From ELB16-189 sp018266435 (GTDB lineage: Bacteria > Bacteroidota > Bacteroidia > Cytophagales > Cyclobacteriaceae): a stretch of DNA of 64,000 nucleotides. The notes beneath the pieces were generated by a model, which saw nothing but the letters and a program-made list of their open reading frames with translations, was not told the DNA's origin and ran no database searches. The stretch lies in the NCBI GenBank assembly GCA_030123525.1, contig CP126125.1, positions 1,984,001-2,048,000 on the forward strand, read 5' to 3'. The position numbers and the translations under genes are program-made. Within the stretch, counting starts at the first letter, position 1. Each line of letters begins with the position of its first letter. Shown piece by piece: positions 16,269-24,694 of the stretch.

Positions 16269-18206
16269 CTAATTCAATTTTGCTTCAACGATTTCCTGTA
16301 TGTCTTTTTTGATTTTGAAATAATTCTGTTGGATTTCGTAATGGCTAATCTTTCGAATGGCAGGAATGGGTTTATATCCTTCCTCTTCCTGCCGAAGTGC
16401 AGCATGATCATTCAGAATTTCAGCATGAAAGACTTTCAAGTCAATTTTCTGTTCAGGATCATCCGAAACTGTACCGACAAACTCACCAGAGGAGAGTGCC
16501 GCGATCTTTGAAGGTGGAATAGCCGAATCAAGTTGAGTGGACCTACTCACAGATGTATCGGACATATTGATGGATACACTTTCGCGCTCCTGCACAATTT
16601 TTCCAAAGCGTTCTGAAAGTAGTTTGGCAGTTTCGCCAACCACCTGGCCGCTGATCACGTTGCCTACAATGTTCATTATTACTTCGGCCTGGTCGCGCCC
16701 GTAGTCTTTTTTCAATTGACTGTAATCCTGAACGGCCAAAGAAGTAGCTACCTTATTGGCTCTTGCTGTCGCGATCAGACTGTCGATGCCATTGAAATAG
16801 ATGGTTGGAAATTCATCAAAGACCAAACTGCACTTTTGTTGATGCTTCTTATTTACTAGTTTGATCACCCTTGATATATAAAGCGAAAGCACTGCTCCGT
16901 AAATCTGTTGCTTCTGGGGATTGTTTCCCATGCAGACAATCTTCGGCTCTTTGGGATTGTTGATGTCAAGCGTGAAATCATTTCCGGAAAGCACATAGTA
17001 CAATTGAGGAGAGGACAGTCTTGCCATTCCAATTTTTGCGCTTGCAATCTGACCTTCGAGTTGCTCCATCGCTTCGTTTCGAAAAGCAGACTCAAACGGG
17101 TTAATCAACACTTCTATTTCTGGCTCGCTTCTAAGCAGTTTGAAAAGATGTGGGTAGTCTAATTGCATCAGTTCAATCACGTGAGGGAGTGTGCAGAATT
17201 TTCCATTGTCATACTTTCTAAGAAACCAGATAATTGCAGTGACGAAGTTGATCGGTGACTCCACAAAAAAGTCTCCTTGCTTTTTTATCCAATCGCGATT
17301 CAATCCCAACATGATTGTTCTGGAAGATTCTGTGGCATCGGTAATATCTTCCATCGTTGCGGGGTCAAGCGGGTTGCATCGGTGCGAACGGGAAAGATCT
17401 TCGAAATTGATAACAAAGAACTTTGGCTTGATCTTATACTGCCGACTGAATTTCAGAAGAGTGTTATAGGCAATTCGTGAAAGGTCATCGTACTTAAAAT
17501 CGTAGATGAACATTGTGAAGCCTTTCCTGATGTGCTGCGTGATGATGTGCCTAACTACAAAATAAGATTTACCAGCGCCAGGTGTTCCAATGACTAGGAG
17601 TGATCGAAATGGGTTGATCACGTTGATCCAACTCGTTCTCCTCTTTCCTTGTAATGTATAAGCTGCTGGAAGATTGATTGAATACTCATTATCCAAAAAG
17701 CGCTCTTCCTGCGGGAACGATTCGTTGAGCCTGTTAAAAATATCCTTTCGGAAATTTATTTTGATGAGACGTGAAAGAAGTGTGCCCCCTGAGAGTATCA
17801 AAATGTAGCCTCCTGAAGTCGAACCAATATAAATTCCTGAAATGATGGAATCTGAAAAGTCGAGAACGAAGAGGTAATGGCTAAAGAGAAATGGAAACAG
17901 CCCTGATAGAATTAAAATTAACGCTTGGCGAAGATTAATCCTTTCGTCTTTCCTGCCTCTTGCGCCTACAAGCGAGATGGTCAATAGTCCCAGGGTAGAA
18001 ACTTTAGAAATGTATATGTCTAGGAATAAACCCGTGTTTGAAACCGACTTTACAATCTCATCTGCTATTTGAAAAGTTAGCTTCCAAAAATCCAAAGCCT
18101 GATGACAATAGAAATAGAAGTGAAGAAGCAAGACGACAATACTCAGCAACCTGATGAAGTCGATGATCTTTTGAAGTGCTTGTTCGTTTTCGCCTGTGCT
18201 TGCCAT
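16269..18206 (-). CDS. mobC: Type IV coupling protein (MobC/TraG-VirD4 type)
   Basis: 645 residues. The N-terminal part (about 15-170) has several membrane helices; a Walker A motif (VIGTPGAGKSYFV, about 202-214) and a Walker B-type motif (SLVFDEFPTIYF, about 455-467) mark the VirD4-like ATPase, and RANKVATSLAVQDYSQLKKDYG fits the conserved end of the family. It links the relaxase-DNA complex to the mating channel at the inner membrane. It lies between the relaxase gene (12 bp) and RteC (6 bp) in one operon, the usual Bacteroidetes arrangement. Confidence 0.9.
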   Translation of the reverse strand: MASTGENEQALQKIIDFIRLLSIVVLLLHFYFYCHQALDFWKLTFQIADEIVKSVSNTGLFLDIYISKVSTLGLLTISLVGARGRKDERINLRQALILILSGLFPFLFSHYLFVLDFSDSIISGIYIGSTSGGYILILSGGTLLSRLIKINFRKDIFNRLNESFPQEERFLDNEYSINLPAAYTLQGKRRTSWINVINPFRSLLVIGTPGAGKSYFVVRHIITQHIRKGFTMFIYDFKYDDLSRIAYNTLLKFSRQYKIKPKFFVINFEDLSRSHRCNPLDPATMEDITDATESSRTIMLGLNRDWIKKQGDFFVESPINFVTAIIWFLRKYDNGKFCTLPHVIELMQLDYPHLFKLLRSEPEIEVLINPFESAFRNEAMEQLEGQIASAKIGMARLSSPQLYYVLSGNDFTLDINNPKEPKIVCMGNNPQKQQIYGAVLSLYISRVIKLVNKKHQQKCSLVFDEFPTIYFNGIDSLIATARANKVATSLAVQDYSQLKKDYGRDQAEVIMNIVGNVISGQVVGETAKLLSERFGKIVQERESVSINMSDTSVSRSTQLDSAIPPSKIAALSSGEFVGTVSDDPEQKIDLKVFHAEILNDHAALRQEEEGYKPIPAIRKISHYEIQQNYFKIKKDIQEIVEAKLN

Positions 18207-18218
18207 AATGTTAAAAGT

Positions 18219-19460
18219 TTAAATGGAACGACCTCTTCTTTTCTTCTTTCTGCGTCTTTTCATTGCTGAGTCGGGTGAAGAATAGTCAATTTGTTTTGCC
18301 GTGATTAAATCCTTGATAGTTTCCTCGATCTGAGATTCAGTGTGGTCAAGTTTTTCTCCGTGCGTTGGAACTGGAGACTGACTAATCGCGGAGTCGGGTT
18401 TTGATAAATTAGTTAACCGATCTGTGATTGTTTTTGCACCGTACAGCTTTCCGAGATCACTTCCGTTGAAAACAACTTTCGTCTTGTTGTCCACGAAGGT
18501 GATCCCGTAAATTCGACCTTCTTCATTTTGACGAAAGAGCACAAAGACTCCCTCTTGATTTAGCGATTGAACAAAAGACCTTTTACTGATGGAGTCTCTG
18601 TTCTTAAATGCATTGTCGATGCAACGGATGAGTCTTTCTTTATATGGCCGTCTGAGCACATCATTAAGCTTGAATTGCTTTTCAAGAAATGAAATCGTGG
18701 GTTTACCATAAATCGTGCTTGCCTTTATTCCGACTCCAACTTTTTTCCCGTCTTCATTAACAAGTCTATAAAGCAATCCTTTATTGAGATTCATTTGTGA
18801 GCCCTCCTTTCCAAGGTCAGCCATTACGTTGTATTGCCTGAGTGCTGCATTCAATTCGGGAATGGATGTGTATTTGTAATTCTTTGTGACGAATCGCACT
18901 GCGTTAGAGATGCTTCTTTTGGTTTCCAGTTTGCCATAGACAGCTCGCTTCACATCTATCGCATTGACTGTCGCCTCTTGCTTAACTTTTCGCCCTTCAG
19001 CGCGAACCAATCCAAATTCCTTTTCCAATTCTTTTCGTGCGGTCTCGGATTGGTTGCGGCCTATATTATATAAGCTGATCCGTCTCCCATCGGCCTGGAT
19101 GTTGGTCGTAACAATGTGAATGTGTGGATGGGCTGCGTCAAAATGTTCATAGACCAGATATGGCTGATTGCCGAACCCGATCTTGTCCATGTATTTCAAT
19201 GCGATTGCATTTAGTGTTTCCTTTTCAAACTTCTCCGATGGATCGAAATTCAGAGATATGTGAACAGCCTTCGTAGTGACACGATGGTTTCTTTGGATGT
19301 AACCTTGAAATGTTTTCAGTTTTTCCCGAAAGGTGAGTTTGTCAACATTGCATCCAAATTGATTTTCATGGATGCACTTTGCTACACCTTCCTTAACTTT
19401 ATTTTCGTTGTAGTTAAGTATTCCCAATATGTTTTGTCCGCTGTTCACTTTTGCAACCAT
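18219..19460 (-). CDS. mobB: MobB relaxase (MOBP-type mobilisation nuclease)
   Basis: 413 residues. The N-terminal relaxase domain has the histidine triad HFDAAHPHIHIVTT (about 102-115) with the metal-binding histidines, the NF DPSEKF-type block before it, and a tyrosine-bearing N-terminal region (NILGILNYNENKVKEGVA) typical of the family. The C-terminal half is basic, ending KRRRKKKRRGRS. It nicks oriT and leads the strand into the recipient. The start overlaps the MobA-like gene by 16 bp. Candidate oriT hairpins lie about 45-130 bp upstream of that gene. Confidence 0.9.
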   Translation of the reverse strand: MVAKVNSGQNILGILNYNENKVKEGVAKCIHENQFGCNVDKLTFREKLKTFQGYIQRNHRVTTKAVHISLNFDPSEKFEKETLNAIALKYMDKIGFGNQPYLVYEHFDAAHPHIHIVTTNIQADGRRISLYNIGRNQSETARKELEKEFGLVRAEGRKVKQEATVNAIDVKRAVYGKLETKRSISNAVRFVTKNYKYTSIPELNAALRQYNVMADLGKEGSQMNLNKGLLYRLVNEDGKKVGVGIKASTIYGKPTISFLEKQFKLNDVLRRPYKERLIRCIDNAFKNRDSISKRSFVQSLNQEGVFVLFRQNEEGRIYGITFVDNKTKVVFNGSDLGKLYGAKTITDRLTNLSKPDSAISQSPVPTHGEKLDHTESQIEETIKDLITAKQIDYSSPDSAMKRRRKKKRRGRSI

Positions 19461-19846
19461 TTTTTTGTTATCTCAGAAGTGATGTTCAACACGCGGTCGA
19501 GTCGTTGTCCAACTTTCTTATACTCATCCACAATTTTCAAGGCATGAAATATTTTCTGATTCGGTACATCTGCCGTATGAAAATGACGAGTGATTTGATT
19601 GACGTTTATTCCTATCGAGTTCAACTCCTTGCGGATCAACGCAAGCTCTGCTACGGTCGAATCCATAGATGCGTCTTTATGATACCACACTATTTCTTCG
19701 CGATATAAAATCCTCCTGGCCACCTCACCGATATACTGGCAGTTTGAGTTTTTCTGAATTTCAGCTAGCCGATTGTAGAAGCGTTCTGAAACCCTCACGC
19801 TGAAAATCTTGGTCAACTTTTCCTTATGAGATTTCTTGCGTCCCAT
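19445..19846 (-). CDS. mobA: MobA-like accessory mobilisation protein
   Basis: 133 residues; the N-terminal part is a ribbon-helix-helix domain (KIFSVRVSERFYNRLAEIQKNS, about 14-35) followed by helices with LNSIGINVNQITRHFH, the typical MobA/MobC relaxosome-accessory phrase. It binds oriT and helps the relaxase. It overlaps the relaxase gene by 16 bp, so they are coupled. Confidence 0.88.
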   Translation of the reverse strand: MGRKKSHKEKLTKIFSVRVSERFYNRLAEIQKNSNCQYIGEVARRILYREEIVWYHKDASMDSTVAELALIRKELNSIGINVNQITRHFHTADVPNQKIFHALKIVDEYKKVGQRLDRVLNITSEITKKWLQK

Positions 19847-19888
19847 ATTAAAAATCTTTGATTTGAAGGGAGCCGAGTTCCGAGGCTA

Positions 19889-19976
19889 CCCCCTCCTGAC
19901 GACTGCAAGGAGGGAGGAGGGAGATTACGTTTGTGTAAACAAACGTACATCTTGCTAAAACCGAAAGACCGGTTTT
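19889..19976. other. Candidate oriT: three inverted repeats upstream of mobA
   Basis: Three inverted repeats lie in under 90 bp, just 5' of mobA: CCCTCC/GGAGGG (19891-19896 and 19909-19914), TACGTTTGT/ACAAACGTA (19926-19934 and 19939-19947, perfect 9-bp arms, 4-nt loop), and AAAACCG/CGGTTTT (19957-19963 and 19970-19976). Bacteroidetes oriT sites usually lie beside the mobA/mobB genes, so this is the obvious candidate. The nick site is not identified. Confidence 0.5.
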
Positions 19977-20038
19977 TATCCTGATCAGATCGTTCCAACT
20001 TAGACTTTTGTAAATGACCAGTTTCATGATTTTGAGCG

Positions 20039-20332
20039 TTAGGGTTTCTTTCCTAAGAAATGCGGATTGCGCTTGTTGGCTTCAATCATTTTTTGGATGT
20101 CGTCATAGTCATAGAAGATCACGCCTCCAATCTTTGTAAAGGGCAATGTTCCGTTGACGCGAAGATTCTGGAGAGTGCCGGGCGACAACAATAAGAGGCG
20201 TCTTACCTCATTTGATTTGAGCCACTTTCGGGCGGGTGTTGTTTGCCTCTGAGATAAAAGTTTTTGAATCTCTGCTATTAATTCCTGCTTGAAATTTTGC
20301 AGGTCTTCGAGTGTTACTATGTTGGCTGCCAT
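20039..20332 (-). CDS. Excisionase-like helix-turn-helix protein (MerR/HTH_17 type)
   Basis: 97 residues. The C-terminal part (about 40-90) is an HTH_17 domain: KWLKSNEVRRLLLLSPGTLQNLRVNGTLPFTKIGGVIFYDYDDI, with the expected LPFTKIGG-type wing. The N-terminal helix (1-35) is a coiled-coil-like leader. Such proteins act as recombination directionality factors or small regulators on Bacteroidetes elements. It lies about 190 bp from mobA and has no coupled partner. Confidence 0.8.
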   Translation of the reverse strand: MAANIVTLEDLQNFKQELIAEIQKLLSQRQTTPARKWLKSNEVRRLLLLSPGTLQNLRVNGTLPFTKIGGVIFYDYDDIQKMIEANKRNPHFLGKKP

Positions 20333-20441
20333 AACTGCGATGATTATGGCGTAAAGGAAAAACCAGTTGGGTTTTGAAAACAGTTACAGGGGTAACAGGA
20401 CCCTGGGTAAGTTGTTGAAGATCAAGAGAAAAAAATTTGAA

Positions 20442-21116
20442 CTAATCGAGCTGCTTTTGGAGTTGCTCAATCCTTTTTAATTCGGAAATCAATAGTTCTG
20501 AGCCGTATGTTTTGGCATACTTTAATTTCTCAAGATATGTTTCAACTCGAAAAGCACCAGCATAATTTTTATAATAATGAAGGCGATTTCTCTTTTCATT
20601 TAGGCCTTTCAAATAATTTAGAAATTGATCTTCGAGGCCGATCACGGATTGGTATTGCTCGTTCCGCGTTCGTGAAAAAGATATTGTACTGAAATTTTGA
20701 AAGCCCTCTAAATAAATTTCACTGAATTGATTTTCTCTAATGAAACTATTGGACTTCAAAAATTCTGAAATGAGAACAGGTTTCGTTTTTTGTTGGCTAG
20801 CAAGGGCCTTATTCTTCGCTCCATCGATGGTATGAACTATATAGCCTTTAGATAAAAGGAAGGATTTGTTGTAATTCTCAAAAGCAGTGCAAATCTTTAT
20901 CTGATCAATTAATTTTTCGCGATGCAACCCTTCCCAATATTCTTTGGGAGGCTCGGACGAATCTGTCCTGAAACTTTCTGAAAACGCCTCAAAATTTTTG
21001 AATACATAGACTCTGCTATAAAGCATGTGCGCGTAGGAAAGCAACTCCCATGAAACTGCAAGTCGTTCTTTTTCATTCAAGTAGGCTTTTGTTTCATCAG
21101 AATACTCGCGAGTCAT
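20442..21116 (-). CDS. HEPN-like helical protein, uncharacterised
   Basis: 224 residues, helical. FENYNKSFLLSKGYIVHTID (about 80-100) and EKRNRLHYYKN (about 175-185) resemble the pattern of HEPN-fold proteins, in which an Arg and His pair in an RNRxH-type motif is placed late in the chain. HEPN proteins are often RNases, but many are inactive or structural, so catalysis is not claimed. It lies downstream of the lipoprotein and RteC-tail genes in the same direction, with 33 bp between it and the lipoprotein gene. Function unknown. Confidence 0.5.
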   Translation of the reverse strand: MTREYSDETKAYLNEKERLAVSWELLSYAHMLYSRVYVFKNFEAFSESFRTDSSEPPKEYWEGLHREKLIDQIKICTAFENYNKSFLLSKGYIVHTIDGAKNKALASQQKTKPVLISEFLKSNSFIRENQFSEIYLEGFQNFSTISFSRTRNEQYQSVIGLEDQFLNYLKGLNEKRNRLHYYKNYAGAFRVETYLEKLKYAKTYGSELLISELKRIEQLQKQLD

Positions 21117-21149
21117 GGAATGATGTTTTTATTAAACCAAAAGGCGAAT

Positions 21150-21578
21150 CTAATCTATTGCTCTGTGATAAATATCTAGCGCACTCCAAAATACTACCGA
21201 CTTTTCCGAATCCCAATGAAGTTCTGTTCCATCCTTGGAAATTATAGTGGCACTTTTCAAATCTAATTTTCCAACAAATGTCGGCTTCGGTCGGTTATCT
21301 GAGTGTTTCATATTTTGCCACCCTTGTATGTCATAGTGGTTTAACTGCCATTTGATGTTCGTTACCTTGTATTCAGAATCCATTGGCGAGACAATTATAG
21401 TATCCCTAATTGTTCTCATTCCGATTTCATTGCCACTCTCTTGATTAATCACTTTAAAGGAATACTCTCGCACATAAGTACCGGATATTTCATCTTTCAA
21501 GCCAGAATGATCATTGGGTGTGCTGCAAGAAAAAGATAGCAAGCCAAAAACAACAACAAGACTGAATCGCATTTTCAT
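21150..21578 (-). CDS. Small lipoprotein carried by the ICE
   Basis: 142 residues, a lipoprotein signal with lipobox LSFSC (Cys18), and a mature part rich in strands (YVREYSFKVINQE, DTIIVSPMD, TIISKDG). No family was recognised. It sits between the HEPN-like gene and the next gene (12 bp). A related type of small lipoprotein is seen in the second element, but homology was not tested. Confidence 0.6.
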   Translation of the reverse strand: MKMRFSLVVVFGLLSFSCSTPNDHSGLKDEISGTYVREYSFKVINQESGNEIGMRTIRDTIIVSPMDSEYKVTNIKWQLNHYDIQGWQNMKHSDNRPKPTFVGKLDLKSATIISKDGTELHWDSEKSVVFWSALDIYHRAID

Positions 21579-21590
21579 AAGTTTTAAATT

Positions 21591-22802
21591 TTAGTTTCTA
21601 TTGATATAGCCTATTGCAGTGTGAAAAGTATTCTTAACTGCATCCTTTGTACTTTCTTCTACATTATAATATTTGATCCTGAAACTTTCGTGGGAAATAC
21701 TTCCCGACCTTTTGGTCTTTACAAATTTTGAAAGGAAACGGATTAATTCAGAAACGTTTTTGTTTTGAATAACACCAGACTCGACAAGTGTCTTTGTAAA
21801 AAATGCAAACTGCGAAACCGACATATCAAATTCCAGCTTGAAATCTCTCTTTGTGAAATCATCATCTTTGTCCTTACTGACGGTGCTTAGTTTGCATTTC
21901 CTATCAATGAATTGAATTTCTTCCGTTAGCCAATCGGATAGCTGTTCTTTAATTGATGCAAGTCTGTGATTATAAAACAGCCCCTGCCTAGACTGTATTT
22001 GATTTATGTTTTTCAAGTGGTGACTGAGTCTTTCCGCTTGATCAGTCTCAAACTCTATCCTTGATACATCCATCTGAATCGCTTGGGTGCAATACCGAAA
22101 AAAATCACTCTTGTTAAAATTTATTGAAATTAGACATGACCTCAATTCATCAGTCATATCCCTAGGATGCTTTTGTTCCGTTATTTCGCTGATCTCTTGA
22201 ATCAGGTTTTCGAGATAGTTGATTCGTCCGTAAGTTAGTTTGCACGTTTTTTCATCTATGGCATTCTGGATGAATTGCTTTGCAATAATAGCTAACCCAG
22301 AGTCTAAGTCTTCATCATCGAGAAAAGATTTGATTTGTGAATATTCTCTTTCAAGTGATTTCAGAACTACTTCCTTTTTTGACTCGGGTATTTTGGCACC
22401 GTCATCAAATTCTGTTTCAAATTCATCCTGAATTAAGTCCAGAATATCCTCCAACTGGTTATAGAAAAAGAAAACCTCTGACGCTAAGTTTGATTTACCA
22501 TTCTTAGCTTCATTACTTGATATAGTAAAAAGCACGTCAATGAATTTGATAAGGCAGTGTTGGTGATACTGTACATAATTGGTTCGTTGAAAACCTTTTC
22601 CAAGTGCCCATGCCTGATGTAAAAATGTATGCTTTCTGACTGCAATTTCATACGTGACAGACTTTCTTACTGTAGCAAATTGCTCGGGCAGAGATTTTTT
22701 GGCGTTCTCAGAAGATTGAATCGCGGTTACAATCAGTGACTCAATATTTTTGAATTCGTATTCCATTGGGAAAATCGGTTTGAGTTCTTTGATTTTCGCC
22801 AA
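21591..22802 (-). CDS. Helical protein with an RteC-like C-terminal domain
   Basis: 403 residues. The N-terminal 300 residues are helical and unrecognised. The last 90 or so residues (VSQFAFFTKTLVESGVIQNKN, then FRIKYYNVEESTKDAVKNTF) have the pattern of the C-terminal domain of RteC-like proteins, which often sits on Bacteroidetes element genes of unknown function. It might act in element control. It ends 12 bp before the lipoprotein gene. The resemblance is by eye and needs a profile search. Confidence 0.5.
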   Translation of the reverse strand: MAKIKELKPIFPMEYEFKNIESLIVTAIQSSENAKKSLPEQFATVRKSVTYEIAVRKHTFLHQAWALGKGFQRTNYVQYHQHCLIKFIDVLFTISSNEAKNGKSNLASEVFFFYNQLEDILDLIQDEFETEFDDGAKIPESKKEVVLKSLEREYSQIKSFLDDEDLDSGLAIIAKQFIQNAIDEKTCKLTYGRINYLENLIQEISEITEQKHPRDMTDELRSCLISINFNKSDFFRYCTQAIQMDVSRIEFETDQAERLSHHLKNINQIQSRQGLFYNHRLASIKEQLSDWLTEEIQFIDRKCKLSTVSKDKDDDFTKRDFKLEFDMSVSQFAFFTKTLVESGVIQNKNVSELIRFLSKFVKTKRSGSISHESFRIKYYNVEESTKDAVKNTFHTAIGYINRN

Positions 22803-22917
22803 CGGATAATGACGATGTAAAAATTTGGAAACCTACGCTGCCTGTCAATCGGAAAAAACGAGTATTTGGACTACATATTTCTATGTATTTAGGCCGCGCG
22901 AACGGTTAAATGAGGCG

Positions 22918-23853
22918 TTATTCAACATAATGGTCTTTTTGCTCCAATTTGTTAATCAGTTCTACCTTGTTGGAAGCAGAAGCTTTGGTGAAGATATTGG
23001 AGACATGTTTGGCAACGGTTTTTTCGGAGATGGTTAAATCCGCTGCGATGATTTTATAAGAATGCCCCTTCATGATAAGTCTAACAATTTCGATTTCCCT
23101 TGCAGTTAAGTTATACTTGTCGCAGTTGGATTCGATCAATTGTTCCAAACTATGAACACGATCCAGAAGAATGTTGTATTCCTTTCTTGATTGGTAGATG
23201 GATGACCGTATGTAGACGATAGTCATAATGAGAAATCCAGAATTAGTGATTGAATGCTCCAATACCTGGAAGTCGCCAAAAAAGACAATCACAGGTAAAG
23301 CAACCCAACATAAGAGCGCTACATAAGCAGCAATAACTAATTCAAATTTGGTTTTCTCGGAGTATTCTTTTTCCCTGAACTTGAAAATGAAGGCGCGAGT
23401 TGTCGCCACGATGAAGGAGACACCATATAAAAATGGAATCACTACTGCAAGTCTTCTACTCCAAACAAGGTCACCTGTGATATAATAGGGTACGACAAAC
23501 AAAAATAGAAAGGGAGCGAATAGGAAAATCAATGACCCGAATGTTACAAAGAACTTAAGCCGTTTGAGATCGAATGCTTTGTAGTAATAGTAAACGAAAT
23601 ACATTGATGTGCCGAACGCAAAGAGGTAGGCAATGACCTCCTGTAACATTACGGGAAGGGGAATGTTTTCATCTGGGAACAATCCACTCGTAAGATTGTA
23701 CAGAATTAGGAAGACGAGTAAGATTAGATATAAAAGTCTTTTTTGGTCGTTCGTTCTTTCAAGAAAATAAATGATCTGAAAAAACAACATCACAAGTTCG
23801 AACACGGTTATCATAAATGTAACCAAGTGCATTTGGGTACCCATGAAATTCAT
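22918..23853 (-). CDS. Membrane-bound LuxR-type transcription regulator
   Basis: 311 residues. The N-terminal 210 residues form about seven membrane helices; the C-terminal part (about 245-311) is a LuxR/GerE HTH: LTAREIEIVRLIMKGHSYKIIAADLTISEKTVAKHVSNIF. There is no receiver domain. It therefore couples a membrane signal to transcription, in a compact Bacteroidetes layout. It lies between the cargo genes and a GNAT gene. Confidence 0.82.
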   Translation of the reverse strand: MNFMGTQMHLVTFMITVFELVMLFFQIIYFLERTNDQKRLLYLILLVFLILYNLTSGLFPDENIPLPVMLQEVIAYLFAFGTSMYFVYYYYKAFDLKRLKFFVTFGSLIFLFAPFLFLFVVPYYITGDLVWSRRLAVVIPFLYGVSFIVATTRAFIFKFREKEYSEKTKFELVIAAYVALLCWVALPVIVFFGDFQVLEHSITNSGFLIMTIVYIRSSIYQSRKEYNILLDRVHSLEQLIESNCDKYNLTAREIEIVRLIMKGHSYKIIAADLTISEKTVAKHVSNIFTKASASNKVELINKLEQKDHYVE

Positions 23854-23909
23854 ACAAGGGGTTATTTAATTGTCTCGCATTCTCTTAGTTCAACTCTTCA
23901 AGGATAAAA

Positions 23910-24491
23910 TCAAACGTGTCCATTATTCCAGCGTAACATGTATAACCTGTAAGAAAGATCTAATGACTGAAAGATTTCGAATCCATGTTTTTGATACCAC
24001 TGGATATTGCGATCAACGGACGTCTCAAGATATATAGGCCGTCCTTCCGCACTAGAATCTTTGATGATTTCGTTTAATAGTTGACTACCCTTTCCAGCGT
24101 TTTGAAACTGTGGTGAAACACCAATAAACCACAAGTAGGAAAACCTTTTTTTCGGGTGAAATGATTTTATTTTTGATTCTCGACCTAGCACTCGGGCAAC
24201 TCTATTTAGTCCAATAACATTCAGAGCAAGTTTTGCATCCCACAAAATTGAAGTGAACGTTGAGCGCTTTTTATCTGGATGGAGAACAAGCGCACAAGCT
24301 TGCGCGTCATCGGAAATCCAGACATCACCGAAGGTATTGCAGATATTATAGGAGTAATCCATGAGGCCGCGAATGCGAGCCTCTCGATTTCGGTCTTGCT
24401 TGACAACATAGTTTACGCTCTTGTTGTCATCAAAGGATTTCACGAGAATGTCAACCACTAAAGACTTTTGATCAACGCTAGCTCTCTTCAT
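23910..24491 (-). CDS. GNAT-family N-acetyltransferase
   Basis: 193 residues from the ATG at 24491 (MKRASVDQKSLVV); the frame continues 22 residues upstream but the shorter form has the usual GNAT start. The acetyl-CoA-binding motif is WFIGVSPQFQNAGKGSQLLNEI around residues 120-140, followed by LETSVDRNIQWYQKHGF, the last GNAT strand. The substrate is unknown. It is downstream of the integrase on the minus strand, with an integrase terminator between them. Confidence 0.85.
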   Translation of the reverse strand: MKRASVDQKSLVVDILVKSFDDNKSVNYVVKQDRNREARIRGLMDYSYNICNTFGDVWISDDAQACALVLHPDKKRSTFTSILWDAKLALNVIGLNRVARVLGRESKIKSFHPKKRFSYLWFIGVSPQFQNAGKGSQLLNEIIKDSSAEGRPIYLETSVDRNIQWYQKHGFEIFQSLDLSYRLYMLRWNNGHV

Positions 24492-24634
24492 ATTTACAGC
24501 CTCCGAGAAAGGAGAGTGCTCCAGGTTTTGTGGCATGAAAATTAATTTTGCTGGCAAAGATTCATTACCTCAAATAAGATAATCGGCCCGCTTTGGCCGA
24601 CCGCAAATGTTATCTGACGAAAAAATCAGCCAAA

Positions 24635-24672
24635 TAAAAAAAGCCCTCGGAACTTATACGGTCCCGAAGGCT
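24635..24672 (-). terminator. Rho-independent terminator after the integrase gene
   Basis: A hairpin between AGCCcTCGG (24642-24650) and CCGAaGGCT (24664-24672), one mismatch, is followed on the minus strand by a U-run (the A-run at 24636-24642 on the plus strand). It ends the minus-strand integrase transcript 23 bp after its stop. Confidence 0.7.
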
Positions 24673-24694
24673 ATAAATTTTGTCAATACGTATT

